Origin: Microbulbifer agarilyticus
Lineage (GTDB): Bacteria > Pseudomonadota > Gammaproteobacteria > Pseudomonadales > Cellvibrionaceae
Assembly: GCF_019800665.1 (NCBI RefSeq)
Contig: NZ_JAHVKO010000003.1
Span: forward strand, 806,001 to 870,000
DNA length: 64,000 nt
Direction: 5' to 3'
Each line of letters begins with the position of its first letter. The stretch's first letter is position 1. Both the position numbers and the translations under genes were made by a program. Of this stretch, positions 1-8,267 are shown piece by piece. The notes beneath the pieces are model-generated. The model worked only from the letters and a program-made list of their open reading frames with translations, made no database searches and was not told the DNA's origin.

Positions 1-281
1 TTCAGGAAAAGTTAGCTCTCTGGAAGTTTCAGCCGCCTAGCGTATATGATTTTCCGAGTAAATTCGGGATTTTTAATCTGGCAAACTATCAGTACGTTCT
101 ATACGGAATGGAATTTGAGACGGCGCTGTCCACAGAATATTCTGGACGGTACTCGCATATGCCAGATGCTTTGAACAGGATTCAAGAAATTTCGATGTTC
201 TCTAAGCAGTTACTAGGTGCGTTGCCGGAGCACCGAGTGCTTATTGAGCGTATTAAAAAATACGGTCTACAAAAAATTTAA
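1..281 (+). CDS. Flavin-dependent tryptophan-halogenase-like protein, C-terminal fragment (5' end outside window)
   Basis: Only the last 92 codons are present; the reading frame enters at base 3 and stops with TAA at 279-281. The fragment contains the segment NYQYVLYGM, which matches NYRYVLYGM in the C-terminal part of the complete halogenase-like gene that starts 5 bases downstream. The two proteins are therefore paralogues lying in tandem. Catalytic residues lie in the missing part, so activity cannot be judged. The family uses reduced flavin, oxygen and halide to halogenate aromatic substrates, usually indoles. The coding sequence is AT-rich (hand count 47 G+C in the first 120 bases), unlike the core genes to the right. 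Confidence 0.8.
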   Translation, partial: QEKLALWKFQPPSVYDFPSKFGIFNLANYQYVLYGMEFETALSTEYSGRYSHMPDALNRIQEISMFSKQLLGALPEHRVLIERIKKYGLQKI

Positions 282-286
282 CACCT

Positions 287-1807
287 ATGAAGTCTCGCGC
301 GATCAAAACATTGAATATTGTAGGTGGTGGTAGTGCGGGATGGATGACCGCAATTTACCTCAATCGCTATTTTAATCGCGATATCAAGAACTATCAGATC
401 AATGTCATAGAAAGCCCAGATATTGGAATTATCGGGGTTGGTGAAGCTACCGTTCACAGCATTCGTTTTTTCTTTGCTGCCATGGGGTTGGATGAACGTG
501 AGTTAATGGCAGAGACGAATGCAACCATCAAGTCGGGGATCATGTTCCGTAACTGGATGAAGCCGGTTGATGGTAATACTCATGAATATTTTCATCCGTT
601 TGACCAGCAGCAACCCGGTGGCTCGGTAGATATCTCTACGGCATGGTTCGTCGGCGGACGATCTGACCGGCAGCGCTATGATGAGGGTGTCAGCTTAAAT
701 TCTCACCTAATTAAATCGGAGCAGTGTCCTAAAAGTGGCTCCTCTCCCCAGTTTCAAGCCATTGCACCTTACGGCTACCATCTCGATGCAACGCTTTTGG
801 CGCGTTTTCTTCGCCGAAAAGCGGTCGAGCAAGGCGTTTGCCATATTGAAGCAACCGTTCTCGATGCTGAGGTTGAGCAGGGGGAGATTCTTTCTGTAGC
901 AACGGACCAGGGAAATTTTTCTGGGGATTTCTTTGTTGATTGCACAGGATTTCGCGGTTTATTAATCGATAAACTTCAGAAAGATAATTGGGAGTCATTC
1001 TCTGACGTTTTGCCTTGCGACAAGGCTGTCGCTATTCAGCGGGAGATGCCAGAAGGTGCGGCTCCGCGTCCGTATACGGTTGCTACAGCGCTATCCAGTG
1101 GTTGGGCTTGGCAAATCGATTTGGTTAATCGGCAGGGTAGTGGCTATGTCTATGACAGTAGCCGGCTGTCGCCGGAGCAGGCCGAAAGTGAGTTGCGCAG
1201 CTTTTTGGGGGCTGAGACTAGCGTAATCAAATGTACGCATTTGGATATGAAGGTTGGCTGCCGAAAGGATACTTGGGTTGGAAACTGTGTTGCAGTTGGG
1301 TTGTCGGGGGGCTTTATCGAGCCTTTGGAGTCTACAGGTCTGCACATGATTCACTTGGGCGTGAGTTTACTGGCAACACACCTGGCGGGCGATGACGGAA
1401 GTGCTGTGTTGCGCGCTTCATACAATGAAAAAATGCGGGGCTTCTACCAAGACCTAAAGCAGTTCATCGTCTTGCACTACTGCCTGTCTAATCGTGATGA
1501 CTCTGAATTCTGGCGCAATGCTCCTGCGACCGTTGAGGGTTGTCACTGGTTGAACTCCAGGTTGCCTCTGTGGAAACACAAAATCTGTGAGTACCAGGAT
1601 TTTGCGGGTAGCTATGCGAGTATCTTCACGGATACGAACTATCGTTATGTGCTCTACGGGATGCAGCATTATCCCTCTCCCCGTTTTTCCATGTCTGATA
1701 CGGAAGTTGACACCATATTTGGGCGGTTTGATCAGCTTGTGGATCGTGCGAAAACTGCCTCAATGATGCATGACAAGTTTCTACAGCTTGTGCACGCCCA
1801 GCGCTGA
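287..1807 (+). CDS. Flavin-dependent tryptophan halogenase family protein
   Basis: 506 residues, the usual length of PrnA/RebH-type halogenases. Visible features are the FAD-binding GGGSAGW motif (residues 13-19), the GVGEAT motif (50-55), a lysine at position 82 that lines up with catalytic Lys79 of PrnA, and FIEPLESTG with Glu348 in the place of the PrnA catalytic Glu346. The signature normally written WxWxIP reads W273-A-W275-Q-I277-D278, so the proline is replaced by aspartate. The enzyme would need a partner flavin reductase; none is encoded here. It follows a paralogue by 5 bases and precedes a TSUP exporter by 15 bases, so the three look like one operon. Such genes are frequent in marine TonB-receptor loci and do not prove a natural-product cluster. 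The substrate is unknown; halogenation is inferred from the family. Confidence 0.88.
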   Translation: MKSRAIKTLNIVGGGSAGWMTAIYLNRYFNRDIKNYQINVIESPDIGIIGVGEATVHSIRFFFAAMGLDERELMAETNATIKSGIMFRNWMKPVDGNTHEYFHPFDQQQPGGSVDISTAWFVGGRSDRQRYDEGVSLNSHLIKSEQCPKSGSSPQFQAIAPYGYHLDATLLARFLRRKAVEQGVCHIEATVLDAEVEQGEILSVATDQGNFSGDFFVDCTGFRGLLIDKLQKDNWESFSDVLPCDKAVAIQREMPEGAAPRPYTVATALSSGWAWQIDLVNRQGSGYVYDSSRLSPEQAESELRSFLGAETSVIKCTHLDMKVGCRKDTWVGNCVAVGLSGGFIEPLESTGLHMIHLGVSLLATHLAGDDGSAVLRASYNEKMRGFYQDLKQFIVLHYCLSNRDDSEFWRNAPATVEGCHWLNSRLPLWKHKICEYQDFAGSYASIFTDTNYRYVLYGMQHYPSPRFSMSDTEVDTIFGRFDQLVDRAKTASMMHDKFLQLVHAQR

Positions 1808-1822
1808 GTGTGGGTCAAGTTT

Positions 1823-2863
1823 ATGAAGTGCACCTTGTCTCGTTTTTTACCCTGGCTGCTGTGGCTCGGTGTGTTCTATTCGCTGTGGGCTGTTTACGTC
1901 TTCGGCAATGATCTCTGGCCTCTGGTCACCGAACACTGGCCCATGGCACTCTCAATGGCCGTTGGTAGCTACGCTGCCGGTTCTACCCCTATGGGTGGCG
2001 GTACAGTGGGATTTCCTGTGCTGGTGCTGCTGTTTGATATGCCCGCGAGTCTCGGGCGAGATTTCAGTTTTGCGGTGCAGTCCATCGGTATGGTCAGTGC
2101 CAGTATCTATATATTTTGTCGTCGGCAGGCGCTTGCCTGGGCGATGTTGCGCGGTGCCTTGCTCGGCAGTTTGATCGCTACGCCGCTCGGAATATTGTTC
2201 TTTGCTCCGCTGGTGCCGGACTTGTGGGTAAAGCTGACGTTTGCGGTGATCTGGGGAAGCTTTGGCTTGCTGCACCTCTATCGCCTGCGCGAGATTACCG
2301 CCCATGACCACCATGGCGATCCCCGCTGTCCCAAGGATTTTCGTATCGGCGTGCTACTGGGGGCGGCTTCTGGGTTTGTCGCTGTGTCGGTGACCGGTGT
2401 CGGCATTGATATGGTGGTGTATGCGGCGCTGGTGCTGTTATCCCGCGTGGATCTGAAAGTGGCCATTCCTACTTCTGTGGTCATCATGGCGTTTTCTTCC
2501 GTGGTCGGTGTTGCGGTCAAGAGTGTTGCCGGTGACTGGCAGCCCGGAGTGCTCGGCAATTGGCTCGCTGCGGCGCCTGTGGTGGCCCTTGGGGCGCCGT
2601 TAGGGGTATTTGTAGTGGGGTTGATAGGGCGCACGCCCACGCTGCTGGTGGTGGCGCTGTTGTGTGTGGTTCAGTTCGTATGGACCTGTGTGTCCGAATG
2701 GGGCTCTCTGGGCGCATCTGGGGTGGCGCTGGCGCTACTCGGAATGGTTGCGTGTCTGGCGGGCTTTGAGGCGCTCAGATCGCTCGGGCTGCGCCGCGAG
2801 CAGCTTCGCAAGCGCGACTTTACTGGATCTTCCGAGGCTGAGGGTGTTGTTGCTGCGACTTGA
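1823..2863 (+). CDS. TSUP family (TauE/SafE) membrane transporter
   Basis: 346 residues from the ATG at 1823; an in-frame GTG at 1808, directly after the halogenase stop, would add five residues. The protein has about eight to nine hydrophobic helices and two related halves, each with a Gly/Pro-rich helix start (GSYAAGSTPMGGG early, GVGIDMVVY and IPTSVV in the second half), typical of the TauE/SafE sulfite/organosulfonate exporter family. It acts in the inner membrane. Its position behind two halogenase-like genes suggests co-transcription, so it could export a product or supply an anion, but the sequence does not fix the substrate. A bidirectional intrinsic terminator follows at 2921-2954. 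Confidence 0.8.
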   Translation: MKCTLSRFLPWLLWLGVFYSLWAVYVFGNDLWPLVTEHWPMALSMAVGSYAAGSTPMGGGTVGFPVLVLLFDMPASLGRDFSFAVQSIGMVSASIYIFCRRQALAWAMLRGALLGSLIATPLGILFFAPLVPDLWVKLTFAVIWGSFGLLHLYRLREITAHDHHGDPRCPKDFRIGVLLGAASGFVAVSVTGVGIDMVVYAALVLLSRVDLKVAIPTSVVIMAFSSVVGVAVKSVAGDWQPGVLGNWLAAAPVVALGAPLGVFVVGLIGRTPTLLVVALLCVVQFVWTCVSEWGSLGASGVALALLGMVACLAGFEALRSLGLRREQLRKRDFTGSSEAEGVVAAT

Positions 2864-2920
2864 TAGATGTGAGTCTGGCAGACTCAGATGAGCAGGGCGC
2901 AGGTCAGATAGATGACAAAT

Positions 2921-2954
2921 AAAAAAGGCGATTCCCAAGGGAATCGCCTTTTTT
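2921..2954. terminator. Bidirectional rho-independent terminator
   Basis: A perfect 10-bp stem (GGCGATTCCC / GGGAATCGCC) with a two-base AA core between the arms is flanked by six A on the left and six T on the right. It can stop the TSUP transcript from the left and the tRNA-Met/tRNA-Gln transcript from the right. Confidence 0.9.
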
Positions 2955-2961
2955 ATAAAGA

Positions 2962-3036
2962 TGGCTGGGGTGGAAGGATTCGAACCTTCGCATGACGGGA
3001 TCAAAACCCGCTGCCTTACCGCTTGGCTACACCCCA
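2962..3036 (-). tRNA. tRNA-Gln (anticodon TTG), copy 1
   Basis: 75 bases including an encoded 3' CCA. Acceptor arm TGGGGTG/CACCCCA, anticodon arm GCGGG-TTTTGAT-CCCGT with anticodon TTG, and T-arm loop TTCGAAT all fold. It is identical over its full length to the second tRNA-Gln at 8172-8246. It lies 36 bases downstream of tRNA-Met on the same strand. Confidence 0.97.
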
Positions 3037-3044
3037 GTGGTGTT

Positions 3045-3064
3045 TCGTGGTGCTGGAACCACGA
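3045..3064 (-). other. Stem-loop in the tRNA-Met/tRNA-Gln spacer
   Basis: Perfect 7-bp inverted repeat (TCGTGGT / ACCACGA) with a 6-base loop between the two tRNA genes. No U-tract follows on the minus strand, so it looks like a structured spacer in a dicistronic tRNA precursor and not a terminator. Its role in processing is inference. Confidence 0.5.
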
Positions 3065-3072
3065 GAAGAAAA

Positions 3073-3149
<77 letters not shown>

Positions 3150-3277
3150 ACAAACAATCTCGGCTAACCGAGGGCGCGCATTATCGGGCGACCTAGGGGG
3201 GCTGTCAACACTTTTTTAGTAAATTAATCAGTAGCTTAGCGCGCAATGCGCTTTTGCCACGGTTTGCCCCGAGTGGA

Positions 3278-4192
3278 TCAGCGGCCACGGCCAATGGCGG
3301 CCAGCAGCGAACCCAGCACAACCGTTATCGCGCCAACCCAGCTGATCCAGTTCATCGGCTCCATATCAATGTACCCCGGCCATATTGCGCCGATAATCGT
3401 GCTCAATCCGAGGGTCATTAACGGTACCAGCGCGAGCGTCGCGCTCACTCTGGAGGCCTCCCATACCTCCATGGCTTTGGCGAAAGCGCCATAGGCGATG
3501 AGGGTGTTGGCAGTGAGGAACAGGAGGAGCCCCCAGCCGAGCCAGTCCAGCTGTAGCGCGGTGCCCGGGTGGGAAATCGGCAGGAAGCAGAGGGTGCCTG
3601 CTACATAGATCAGCGTAAGAAGGTTCTGCGGGCGGGACTCGGCGACGATCTTTTTCTGGAAAAGCCCGTACACAGCCCAAGTAATCGCCGCGATTACCAC
3701 CAGCCCCACGCCAATCAGGTATTCACGATCCTCGCCGGCCCAGAGCTCACCCAGGCGTTGGTTAAAGAACATGAGCAGGCCGGCACAAACCAGAATGACC
3801 CCCACCCACTGGCGCGGCGAAAAGCGCTCCCCGAGCCAGAACACGCTGAAGATCACCAGGAGTAGCGGCGCAAGCTGAATAAGGACCTGGAGTGCACCCG
3901 GGGTAATGTAATTTAGGCCGGTGGCATAGGTGATGTAGTTCGCGAGCAGGCCGCCAACGGCCAGCACCGTATAGGGGAGAAGCTTGCCGCTAAACAGGCT
4001 TTTCAGGTCCAGTTCCTGGCGCCATCCATACCAGACCCCGGCAAACAGTGCGGCACCGAAGAACCGGTACCAGGTGACCGTGGTGGAATCCATGTCCTCG
4101 ATCAGCCCCTTCATGGCGATGGGCAGCAGGCCCCAGAGAAAGGCTGTGGTGAGGGCGAGTGGAAGACCAACTCTCCAGTTGGATTGGTGCAT
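3278..4192 (-). CDS. DMT superfamily (EamA) transporter
   Basis: 304 residues with ten predicted membrane helices in two EamA-type halves. The first half starts LALTTAFLWGLLPIAMKG and the second begins near GLVVIAAITWAVYGLFQKK, a pattern of the drug/metabolite transporter superfamily. Family members export amino acids, nucleosides or metabolites from the inner membrane; the substrate here cannot be read from sequence. It stands between ychF and the tRNA pair, interrupting a neighbourhood that is tighter in Pseudomonas, so it may be a lineage-specific insertion. The start ATG at 4192 fits the first helix directly. Confidence 0.85.
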   Translation of the reverse strand: MHQSNWRVGLPLALTTAFLWGLLPIAMKGLIEDMDSTTVTWYRFFGAALFAGVWYGWRQELDLKSLFSGKLLPYTVLAVGGLLANYITYATGLNYITPGALQVLIQLAPLLLVIFSVFWLGERFSPRQWVGVILVCAGLLMFFNQRLGELWAGEDREYLIGVGLVVIAAITWAVYGLFQKKIVAESRPQNLLTLIYVAGTLCFLPISHPGTALQLDWLGWGLLLFLTANTLIAYGAFAKAMEVWEASRVSATLALVPLMTLGLSTIIGAIWPGYIDMEPMNWISWVGAITVVLGSLLAAIGRGR

Positions 4193-4254
4193 GGCAACCT
4201 TCGGTGTTGGTTATGCTGCAGCCATTGCAGTCGGGGCGCGGGTGGCGAGTTATC

Positions 4255-4293
4255 CCGGCAGGCGCTTGGGTTAAGTGGTCAAGCGCCCGCCGG
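4255..4293 (-). other. Long stem-loop downstream of ychF
   Basis: Inverted repeat with arms CCGGC-A-GGCGCTTG and CAAGCGCC-C-GCCGG around an 11-base loop. It sits 35 bases after the ychF stop. No T-run follows on the minus strand, so it may protect the transcript 3' end or act as a weak terminator. Confidence 0.5.
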
Positions 4294-4327
4294 AAATTGG
4301 CTAGCGGAAGTAGCCGAAGAGAGGGGC

Positions 4328-5419
4328 TTAAACGTTGAAGCGGAAATGGACTACGTCGCCGTCGGCAACGATATATTCCTTGCCCTCAAGGCGCCACTTG
4401 CCCGCTTCTTTGGCACCGGCCTCGCCGTTGTTGTCCACGAAATCGGTGTAGCTGACAACTTCTGCGCGAATGAAGCCCTTTTCGAAGTCGGTGTGGATCT
4501 TACCCGCGGCCTGCGGTGCGGTTGCACCGAGAGGAATAGTCCAGGCGCGCACTTCTTTTACTCCAGCGGTGAAGTAGGTGTGCAGGCCCAGCAGCTCGTA
4601 GCCCGCGCGGATTACACGGTTCAGGCCGGGTTCTTCCATGCCCAGTTCTTCGAGGAATTCCAGCTTTTCATCGTCGTCGAGTTCGGCGATCTCGGATTCT
4701 AGCTTGTTACAGATGGGCACCAGTACCGCGTTTTCTTCCGCGGCAATAGCGGCAACCGCATCCAGGTGTGCGTTACCTTCAAACCCGTCTTCATCCACGT
4801 TAGCGATGTACATGGTGGGCTTTACGGTAAGCAGGCTCAGCTCGCGCAGGTCCGCCAGTTCATCGTCGCTCAGGCTGAAGGAACGCAGCGGCTTGGCTTC
4901 GTCAAGATGTGGCTGAATTTTCTCCAGCAGCGCTTTCATTTTGATCGCGTGCTTGTCCTGGCCTTTGGCGGCGCGGGTGTAGCGCTGCAGCGCCTTTTCC
5001 ACGGTATCCAGATCGGCCAGGGCCAGTTCGGTGTTGATCACTTCAATGTCAGCTACCGGGTTTACCTGGTTGGCTACGTGAATAACGTTGTCGTTGTCGA
5101 AGCAGCGCACCACATGGGCGATGGCGTCGGTCTCACGAATGTTGGCGAGGAACTTGTTGCCCAGACCTTCACCCTTGGAGGCACCGGCCACGAGACCCGC
5201 GATATCGGTGAATTCCATGGTGGTGGGAATTAACTTCTGCGGATTGACGATCTCCGCCAGTTTGTCCAGGCGCGTGTCCGGTACCGGCACGATCCCCGCG
5301 TTGGGTTCGATGGTGCAGAAGGGGAAGTTCTCTGCGTCGATGCCCGCTTTGGTCAGGGCATTGAACAGAGTGGATTTGCCCACATTGGGCAGGCCGACGA
5401 TGCCGCAAGTAAAACCCAT
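4328..5419 (-). CDS. ychF: Redox-regulated ATPase YchF (Obg-like ATPase)
   Basis: 363 residues, full family length. The P-loop GLPNVGKST is at residues 9-17, followed by the G3 region [19 protein letters not shown]. The G4 position reads NVDE and not NKxD, as expected for YchF, which prefers ATP over GTP. A coiled-coil insertion and a C-terminal TGS domain (ending [13 protein letters not shown]) complete the protein. It is a ribosome-associated cytoplasmic ATPase linked to the oxidative-stress response in other bacteria. It follows pth by 77 bases on the same strand, the conserved gammaproteobacterial order. Confidence 0.97.
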   Translation of the reverse strand: MGFTCGIVGLPNVGKSTLFNALTKAGIDAENFPFCTIEPNAGIVPVPDTRLDKLAEIVNPQKLIPTTMEFTDIAGLVAGASKGEGLGNKFLANIRETDAIAHVVRCFDNDNVIHVANQVNPVADIEVINTELALADLDTVEKALQRYTRAAKGQDKHAIKMKALLEKIQPHLDEAKPLRSFSLSDDELADLRELSLLTVKPTMYIANVDEDGFEGNAHLDAVAAIAAEENAVLVPICNKLESEIAELDDDEKLEFLEELGMEEPGLNRVIRAGYELLGLHTYFTAGVKEVRAWTIPLGATAPQAAGKIHTDFEKGFIRAEVVSYTDFVDNNGEAGAKEAGKWRLEGKEYIVADGDVVHFRFNV

Positions 5420-5496
5420 GGTCTGAATCCTGTTGGTGTGGCTGGTACGTCTGCGCGTGCCGCCTTTCGTTGAATACGTTTCGCAGCGAAGAGCCG

Positions 5497-6096
5497 CTAC
5501 TTGGAGTTGGTGTGCAGTGTTTTCATTGCCCCGTTCCAGTCGCCAGTAGCGGCGGTGGGTAGTACATCCACCGCGCGATCGATGGCTTCCGCCAGCTGGT
5601 CCTGCTCGGTGCGGGGCGCGCGCTGCAAAACGTACTTGGCCACATCGCGGGCGTTACCCGGGTGGTCAATACCGAGGCGCAGGCGCATGAATTCACGGTT
5701 GTTTCCCAGTGCCGCGATGATATCGCGCAAGCCATTGTGGCCTCCGTGGCCGCCACCTTTTTTCAGGCGCGCGGTACCGCAGGGCAGGTCCAGCTCATCG
5801 TGAGCGACCAGAATAGCTTCGGCGGGAATCTTGAAGAAGTTCGCCAGTGGGCCCACTGCTTGGCCACTGCGATTCATATAGGTGGTGGGAATCAGCAGGC
5901 GGATATCCTGCCCGCCGATCCGCACGCGGCCGGAGTGGCCGTGATACTTGCTGTCTGGCGCGAGCTGGGTGCCGTGGATACGGGCCAGCTCGGAGACAAA
6001 GTCGGCTCCGGCGTTGTGTCGCGTCCGGTCGTATTCCGGGCCTGGGTTACCCAGGCCCACAATCAACTGGATGGGCGTGTCCGGAGCCTTGCTCAA
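5497..6096 (-). CDS. pth: Peptidyl-tRNA hydrolase
   Basis: 199 residues. The N-terminal motif [17 protein letters not shown] carries Asn17 and His27, matching E. coli Asn10 and the catalytic His20; TYMNRSG and HDELDLPCG hold the other active-site Asn and Asp. The enzyme recycles tRNA from peptidyl-tRNA released by stalled ribosomes. It is 39 bases from rplY upstream and close to ychF downstream, so the three are probably co-transcribed. Confidence 0.97.
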   Translation of the reverse strand: MSKAPDTPIQLIVGLGNPGPEYDRTRHNAGADFVSELARIHGTQLAPDSKYHGHSGRVRIGGQDIRLLIPTTYMNRSGQAVGPLANFFKIPAEAILVAHDELDLPCGTARLKKGGGHGGHNGLRDIIAALGNNREFMRLRLGIDHPGNARDVAKYVLQRAPRTEQDQLAEAIDRAVDVLPTAATGDWNGAMKTLHTNSK

Positions 6097-6135
6097 GGTG
6101 CTTATCCTGAGAAGAAGTCGACTTGGAGAGTCGGC

Positions 6136-6768
6136 TTATTCTTCGCCGGACTCTTCGCCTTCTGCAGCTTCAGCGTCGGCTTCAACAGCGCCACGCGGCT
6201 TGTGTACAGAGGCAACTACCAGGTCGTGGGATGCACCGTGGGCCAGATCCACAGACTCAACGCCAGCCGGCAGTTTGATGTCGGAAATGTGGATAGTGCC
6301 GTCCAGTTCCAGGTCTGCCAGGTCTACTTCGATGAACTCAGGCAGCTTGGAAGCCGGTGCAGTGATGTCCAGCTCATTCAGGGTATGAGATACGATACCG
6401 CCAGCCTTAACGCCTTTGCTGCTGTCTTCGTTCAGGAAGTGCAGCGGTACTTTTACGTGTACTTTGGTGTTGGCAGATACGCGCTGGAAGTCAGCGTGCA
6501 GCAGGATCGCTTTGGCCGGGTGACGCTGCAGGTCACGCAGGATCACAGTTTCTTCTTTGCCTTCAACGCTCAGGGTGATTACGGAAGAGTAGAAAGATTC
6601 GCTTTCCAGGGCCTTGAACAGGTCTTTCTGCAGCAGAGAAACGGACTGCGGCTCAGCTTTGCCACCGTAGATGATGGCCGGTACTTTTGCTTCCAGGCGA
6701 CGCAGGCGGCGGCTCGCACCTTTCCCTTCGTCGGAGCGGAGGCTGGCATTCAGTTTGAAATCAGACAT
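6136..6768 (-). CDS. rplY: 50S ribosomal protein L25/general stress protein Ctc
   Basis: 210 residues: an N-terminal L25 domain that binds 5S rRNA (start SDFKLNASLRSDEGKGASRRLR) and a C-terminal beta domain of the TL5/CTC type, ending in an acidic tail rich in Glu and Ala. This is the long form found in pseudomonads and relatives, in contrast to the 94-residue E. coli L25. It lies between prs and pth in the usual order. Confidence 0.96.
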   Translation of the reverse strand: MSDFKLNASLRSDEGKGASRRLRRLEAKVPAIIYGGKAEPQSVSLLQKDLFKALESESFYSSVITLSVEGKEETVILRDLQRHPAKAILLHADFQRVSANTKVHVKVPLHFLNEDSSKGVKAGGIVSHTLNELDITAPASKLPEFIEVDLADLELDGTIHISDIKLPAGVESVDLAHGASHDLVVASVHKPRGAVEADAEAAEGEESGEE

Positions 6769-6867
6769 GGGGTAAACCTCAGGTTGTCTGTCCAGAAGGA
6801 CCTGCGACCGGAACCTTCTGGCGTTGCTATAAGTCAGGCGAAATCTATTGAAACGCCCAATAGTAAA

Positions 6868-6886
6868 CGCCCGGCAGTGCCGGGCG
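6868..6886 (-). terminator. GC-rich hairpin downstream of prs, possible weak terminator
   Basis: Perfect 8-bp stem CGCCCGGC/GCCGGGCG with a 3-base loop. On the minus strand it is followed by TTTACTATT, a poor U-tract, so termination of the prs transcript before rplY would be partial at best. Confidence 0.45.
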
Positions 6887-6993
6887 GGCGCGTATTCTAA
6901 GTGTAAGCGCCAGCGAATGCCAGCGCTTATGGGGAGAAGATCGCGGGGAGTCGAGGTCGACTCTTAATAGGTGCTGTAAGGGGGAGTCTTTAG

Positions 6994-7023
6994 GAGCGGA
7001 GCCCTTAAGAGCGGAACCCTTAA
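6994..7023. repeat. 15-bp tandem duplication across the prs stop codon
   Basis: Two adjacent copies of GAGCGGARCCCTTAA (6994-7008 and 7009-7023) differ at one base. The right copy contains the TAA stop of prs (7020-7022 read on the minus strand). It looks like a replication-slippage duplication without effect on the protein. Confidence 0.75.
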
Positions 7024-7964
7024 GATCTAAACATCGCCGACAGCGATTCTTCGTTGCTGATGCGGCGCATGGATTCGGCCAGCATGGCGGACAGGGTGAG
7101 CTGGCGGATCTTGGGGGCTTTCTCCATTTTGTCGCCCAGCGGGATGGAGTCGGTGACTACCAGTTCATCCATTACCGAGTTGTTCAGGTTGTCGATGGCC
7201 TTGCCGGACAGTACCGGGTGGGTACAGTAGGCAACAACCTTCTTGGCGCCGTGATCTTTCAGGGCCTTGGCGGCGTTACACAGGGTGCCGGCGGTATCGA
7301 CCATGTCGTCCACCAGCAGGCATGTACGGCCGCTGACCTCACCGATGATATTCATCACTTCCGCCACGTTGGCTGCCGGGCGACGTTTGTCGATGATCGC
7401 CAGTTCGCAGTCGAGGCTCTTGGCTACCGCACGCGCGCGCACAACGCCACCGATGTCCGGGGAAACAACCACCAGGTCTTCGTAGTTTTGGCGCTCGATA
7501 TCGTCGAGCAGCACGGAGGAGCCGTAAACGTTATCCACAGGTACATCGAAGAAGCCCTGGATCTGCTCAGCGTGCAGGTCAACGGTCAGAACGCGGTCGA
7601 TGCCCACGCTCACCATCATGTCGGCAACAACTTTGGCGGAAATCGGTACACGCTGGGAGCGAACCCGGCGATCCTGGCGGGCGTAACCGAAGTAGGGGAC
7701 TACCGCGGTAATTCGGCCGGCCGAGGCGCGGCGCAGTGCGTCAACCAGCAGGATCAGTTCCATGATGTTGCGGTTGGTCGGCTGGCAGGTGGACTGAACG
7801 ACGAATACGTCGCGGCCGCGCACGTTATCGGTGATCTCCACGGCAATCTCGCCGTCGGAGAAGCGCTTAACCACTGCTTCCCCCAGCGGAATCGCCATAT
7901 GCTCAACAATCTTTTGTGCCAGTTCCGGGTTTGCGTTGCCGGTGAAGACCATTAAGTCAGCCAC
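7020..7964 (-). CDS. prs: Ribose-phosphate pyrophosphokinase (PRPP synthase)
   Basis: 314 residues. It has the PRPP-synthase signature [17 protein letters not shown], the flexible-loop region YARQDRR, and the PRPP-binding loop DDMVDTAGT. The enzyme makes PRPP from ribose 5-phosphate and ATP for nucleotide, His, Trp and NAD synthesis. The gene follows tRNA-Gln and ispE, the same order as in Pseudomonas. The stop codon lies in a short tandem duplication. Confidence 0.98.
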   Translation of the reverse strand: MADLMVFTGNANPELAQKIVEHMAIPLGEAVVKRFSDGEIAVEITDNVRGRDVFVVQSTCQPTNRNIMELILLVDALRRASAGRITAVVPYFGYARQDRRVRSQRVPISAKVVADMMVSVGIDRVLTVDLHAEQIQGFFDVPVDNVYGSSVLLDDIERQNYEDLVVVSPDIGGVVRARAVAKSLDCELAIIDKRRPAANVAEVMNIIGEVSGRTCLLVDDMVDTAGTLCNAAKALKDHGAKKVVAYCTHPVLSGKAIDNLNNSVMDELVVTDSIPLGDKMEKAPKIRQLTLSAMLAESMRRISNEESLSAMFRS

Positions 7965-8171
7965 TGCGAGTACCTTTTTCGTCGGGATAGAAGATAGTAG
8001 TAAAAATTAGCTGGAATGCGGAGCGGGAACTGCTTGCAGGGTGTTGTATTGCCGATTCATTGGGCGACCGTTGTGCAAGTGTCGTGTTGTGGCTGGGTTG
8101 CCAATTTTTCCGGCCGGGCCGGAGGCTCCGTCTGTACCCCAAGGTGGTAGGGATACCTATAAATAAGGAAA

Positions 8172-8246
8172 TGGCTGGGGTGGAAGGATTCGAACCTTCG
8201 CATGACGGGATCAAAACCCGCTGCCTTACCGCTTGGCTACACCCCA
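8172..8246 (-). tRNA. tRNA-Gln (anticodon TTG), copy 2
   Basis: 75 bases, identical to the copy at 2962-3036, with anticodon TTG and encoded CCA. It lies 21 bases below the ispE stop and upstream of prs, which is the conserved position for this tRNA in pseudomonads; the other copy is therefore the likely duplicate. Confidence 0.97.
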
Positions 8247-8267
8247 GCAAAGTTGCAGTTAGTCAAT

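Noticed and set aside
5662-6900. 412-codon open frame on the plus strand across pth and rplY
   Set aside because: It is the antisense shadow of two clear conserved genes; the translation has no domain and reflects GC-rich codon bias.
8110-8135. Palindromic CCGGCC repeat between prs and tRNA-Gln as a terminator
   Set aside because: On the transcribed minus strand it is followed by A and not T, and the loop is too short for a stable stem.
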